From DATBLE01 sp963808815 (GTDB lineage: Bacteria > Actinomycetota > Thermoleophilia > Gaiellales > Gaiellaceae), in the NCBI GenBank assembly GCA_963808815.1, contig CAWEGI010000003.1, positions 1 to 64,000 on the forward strand: a DNA stretch of 64,000 bases, given 5' to 3'. The notes below the pieces were generated by a model. That model searched no databases, was not told the DNA's origin, and worked only from the letters and a program-made list of their open reading frames with translations. The position numbers were made by a program, and so were the translations under genes. Within the stretch, counting starts at the first letter, position 1, and each line of letters begins with the position of its first letter. This document shows, piece after piece, positions 62,605 through 64,000 of the stretch.

Positions 62605-64000
62605 TTGATCGACATCAATGACTTCGACGCGATCCGTATCGGGCTCGCGTCGCCGAAGCAGATCCGCGACTGGTCGTCGGGCGAGGTCACCAAGCCGGAG
62701 ACGATCAACTACCGCACGCTCAAGCCCGAGCGCGACGGCCTCTTCTGCGAGCGCATCTTCGGTCCGACCAAGGACTGGGAGTGCTACTGCGGCAAGTACA
62801 AGCGCGTCCGCTACAAGGGGATCATCTGCGAGCGCTGTGGTGTCGAGGTCACGCGCCAGAAGGTGCGCCGCGAGCGGATGGGCCACATCGACCTGGCCGC
62901 GCCGGTCAGCCACATCTGGTTCTTCAAGGGCGTGCCCAGCCGCATCGGCTACCTGCTCGACATCGCCCCGCGCGAGCTCGAAAAGGTCCTTTACTTCGCC
63001 GCCTCGATCGTGACCTCGGTCGACAACGAGGCCCGCGCGAAGGACGTGAACGACCTCGAAGACAAGGTCAAGGCCGAGGCGGAGCGAATCGACGTCGACC
63101 GCGACGAGCAGCTGGCTGCCCTCGAGCAGCGGCTCCAGCGGCGCCGCGACTACTTCACCAAGGGTAAGGAGAAGGACTTCGACGAGGACGACGACTTCTG
63201 GGTCCGTGGGCTGAACAACTGGGCCGAGGAGCAGCTGATCCCGACCCTCGAGGACGCGCGCGGCCTGGCGGGCGGCCTGTTCGTCGAGATCGCTCCCGAG
63301 CTCAGCACCGAGGACTCGAAGAAGATCCGCGAGCGGGTGCACAGCACCGCCATCCGCGACGATCGGAAGCTGGCGACGCGCGAGTTCGAGTCGGTCGCCA
63401 CGGCGGCCGTGCAGGTCCGCGAGGCGCTCGCGCCGCTGTACAAGGAGCTGGCGAAGGCGACGGGCTCGAAGAAGGGAGCGGTGACGAAGCACCTCAACCG
63501 CGTCGTCGACGGCCTGCTCGATCCCAAGGCCGAGCTGAGCCCGGAGGATGCGGCGCTCGTCGCGTCGCTCGACGTCAAGAACCTCGAGAAGGCTCGCGAC
63601 CTCGGAAACGGGCTGTTGCGGGAGACGCTCGAGACGGCGCCGCCCGAGGCGAACGCGGACGCGATCCGCGACGTCGCCAGCGACCTCTGCCTGCGCACCG
63701 ACGGGAAGATCGCCAAGGAGGAGTACGACGCGATCGTCCAGTGGCTGATGAAGGTGCGTGAGATGTACCAGGACATCGAGTCGCGGCGGAACGACGCCCG
63801 TGAGGCGGCGGTCGAGGCTGTCCGCCGGCTCGAGACCACCTGGCAGCTGTTCAAGGACCTCGAGCCGAAGATGGTCGTCAACGACGAGCAGATCTTCCGC
63901 GAGCTGAAGGACCGGTTCGGTTCCTCCTACGGCTTCGGCGTCTACTTCCACGGCGGTATGGGCGCCGAGTCGATCCGCGAGCTCCTCAAGGGGCTCGACC
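62605..64000 (+). CDS. rpoC: RNA polymerase beta' subunit, N-terminal part (runs off the window)
   Basis: 465 codons are visible from a TTG start with GAGGAA upstream. IDINDFDAIRIGLASPKQIR opens it; the zinc site CYCGKYKRVRYKGIICERCG and the clamp VSHIWFFKGVPSRIGYLLDI are standard. Between about residues 190 and 450 there is a long, charged, mostly helical insertion (EKDFDEDDDFWVRGLNNWAE through IVQWLMKVREMYQDIESRRN) before FHGGMGAESIRELLKG rejoins the common sequence. The catalytic NADFDGD motif lies beyond the window. Like rpoB it begins with TTG. Confidence 0.98.
   Translation, partial: MIDINDFDAIRIGLASPKQIRDWSSGEVTKPETINYRTLKPERDGLFCERIFGPTKDWECYCGKYKRVRYKGIICERCGVEVTRQKVRRERMGHIDLAAPVSHIWFFKGVPSRIGYLLDIAPRELEKVLYFAASIVTSVDNEARAKDVNDLEDKVKAEAERIDVDRDEQLAALEQRLQRRRDYFTKGKEKDFDEDDDFWVRGLNNWAEEQLIPTLEDARGLAGGLFVEIAPELSTEDSKKIRERVHSTAIRDDRKLATREFESVATAAVQVREALAPLYKELAKATGSKKGAVTKHLNRVVDGLLDPKAELSPEDAALVASLDVKNLEKARDLGNGLLRETLETAPPEANADAIRDVASDLCLRTDGKIAKEEYDAIVQWLMKVREMYQDIESRRNDAREAAVEAVRRLETTWQLFKDLEPKMVVNDEQIFRELKDRFGSSYGFGVYFHGGMGAESIRELLKGLD

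Overview
The window is very GC-rich bacterial DNA. Three things suggest an actinobacterium of the Thermoleophilia (Gaiellales/Solirubrobacterales type): the order tRNA-Met, rpmG, secE, nusG, rplK, rplA, rplJ, rplL, rpoB, rpoC; a complete type IV pilus (T4P) assembly locus; and a remnant of a BTAD regulator / beta-propeller / substrate-binding protein fusion. A luciferase-like F420-type oxidoreductase fits this. The taxonomic placement is inferred from gene content and style, not from a search.

Layout. 1-4.7 kb is a gene graveyard: a decayed BTAD-propeller-SBP gene, small Ig-like/TIG/CARDB fragments and an IS5-type transposase tail. 4.7-10.8 kb holds a secreted protein, tRNA-Tyr, an autoregulated SRPBCC-ArsR-DUF899 operon with two inverted-repeat operators, a TMEM175-like channel and a geranylgeranyl-reductase-like flavoprotein. 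10.8-35.3 kb is a T4P island: two PilB-type and two PilT-type ATPases, prepilin peptidase PilD, a lytic transglycosylase-M23 hydrolase, a PASTA protein, minor pilins, a DUF7305 PilX-like protein, the major pilin and pilM-N-O-P-C. A REP-associated transposase with its palindromes and a surface-glycan block (flippase, methyltransferase, two glycosyltransferases) sit inside it. 35.3-41.4 kb carries a LysM-PBP4 carboxypeptidase, a pterin/folate group (RibD-C reductase, FolE, pterin dehydratase-like protein), a CDP-alcohol phosphotransferase, and an ECF sigma / anti-sigma / flavoprotein operon. 41.4-47.3 kb is a surface-protein operon: two CalY/TasA-like small proteins, a linker protein and a roughly 1270-residue repeat protein. 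47.5-54.7 kb has an LLM-class oxidoreductase, a thioesterase, an EamA transporter and an ABC-2 exporter with a duplicated permease pair under a MarR regulator. 54.7-64 kb is the ribosomal protein/RNA polymerase cluster, with rpoC cut by the window edge.

Sequence quality matters here. Between 4.7 and 47.3 kb at least a dozen otherwise conserved genes carry single-base frame changes, and in most cases the gene length is a multiple of three plus exactly the number of shifts. The 47.5-64 kb part has none. Either the assembly has uncorrected indels or the pilus and surface loci are decaying; the sequence alone cannot decide. Coordinates below span the whole reconstructed gene and each frame change is stated.

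Three dispersed palindrome families are visible: the RAYT-linked REP, a 32-bp repeat shared by 7.2 and 48.9 kb, and a GGGGGAAAC hairpin family at 49.0, 52.3 and 58.7 kb.
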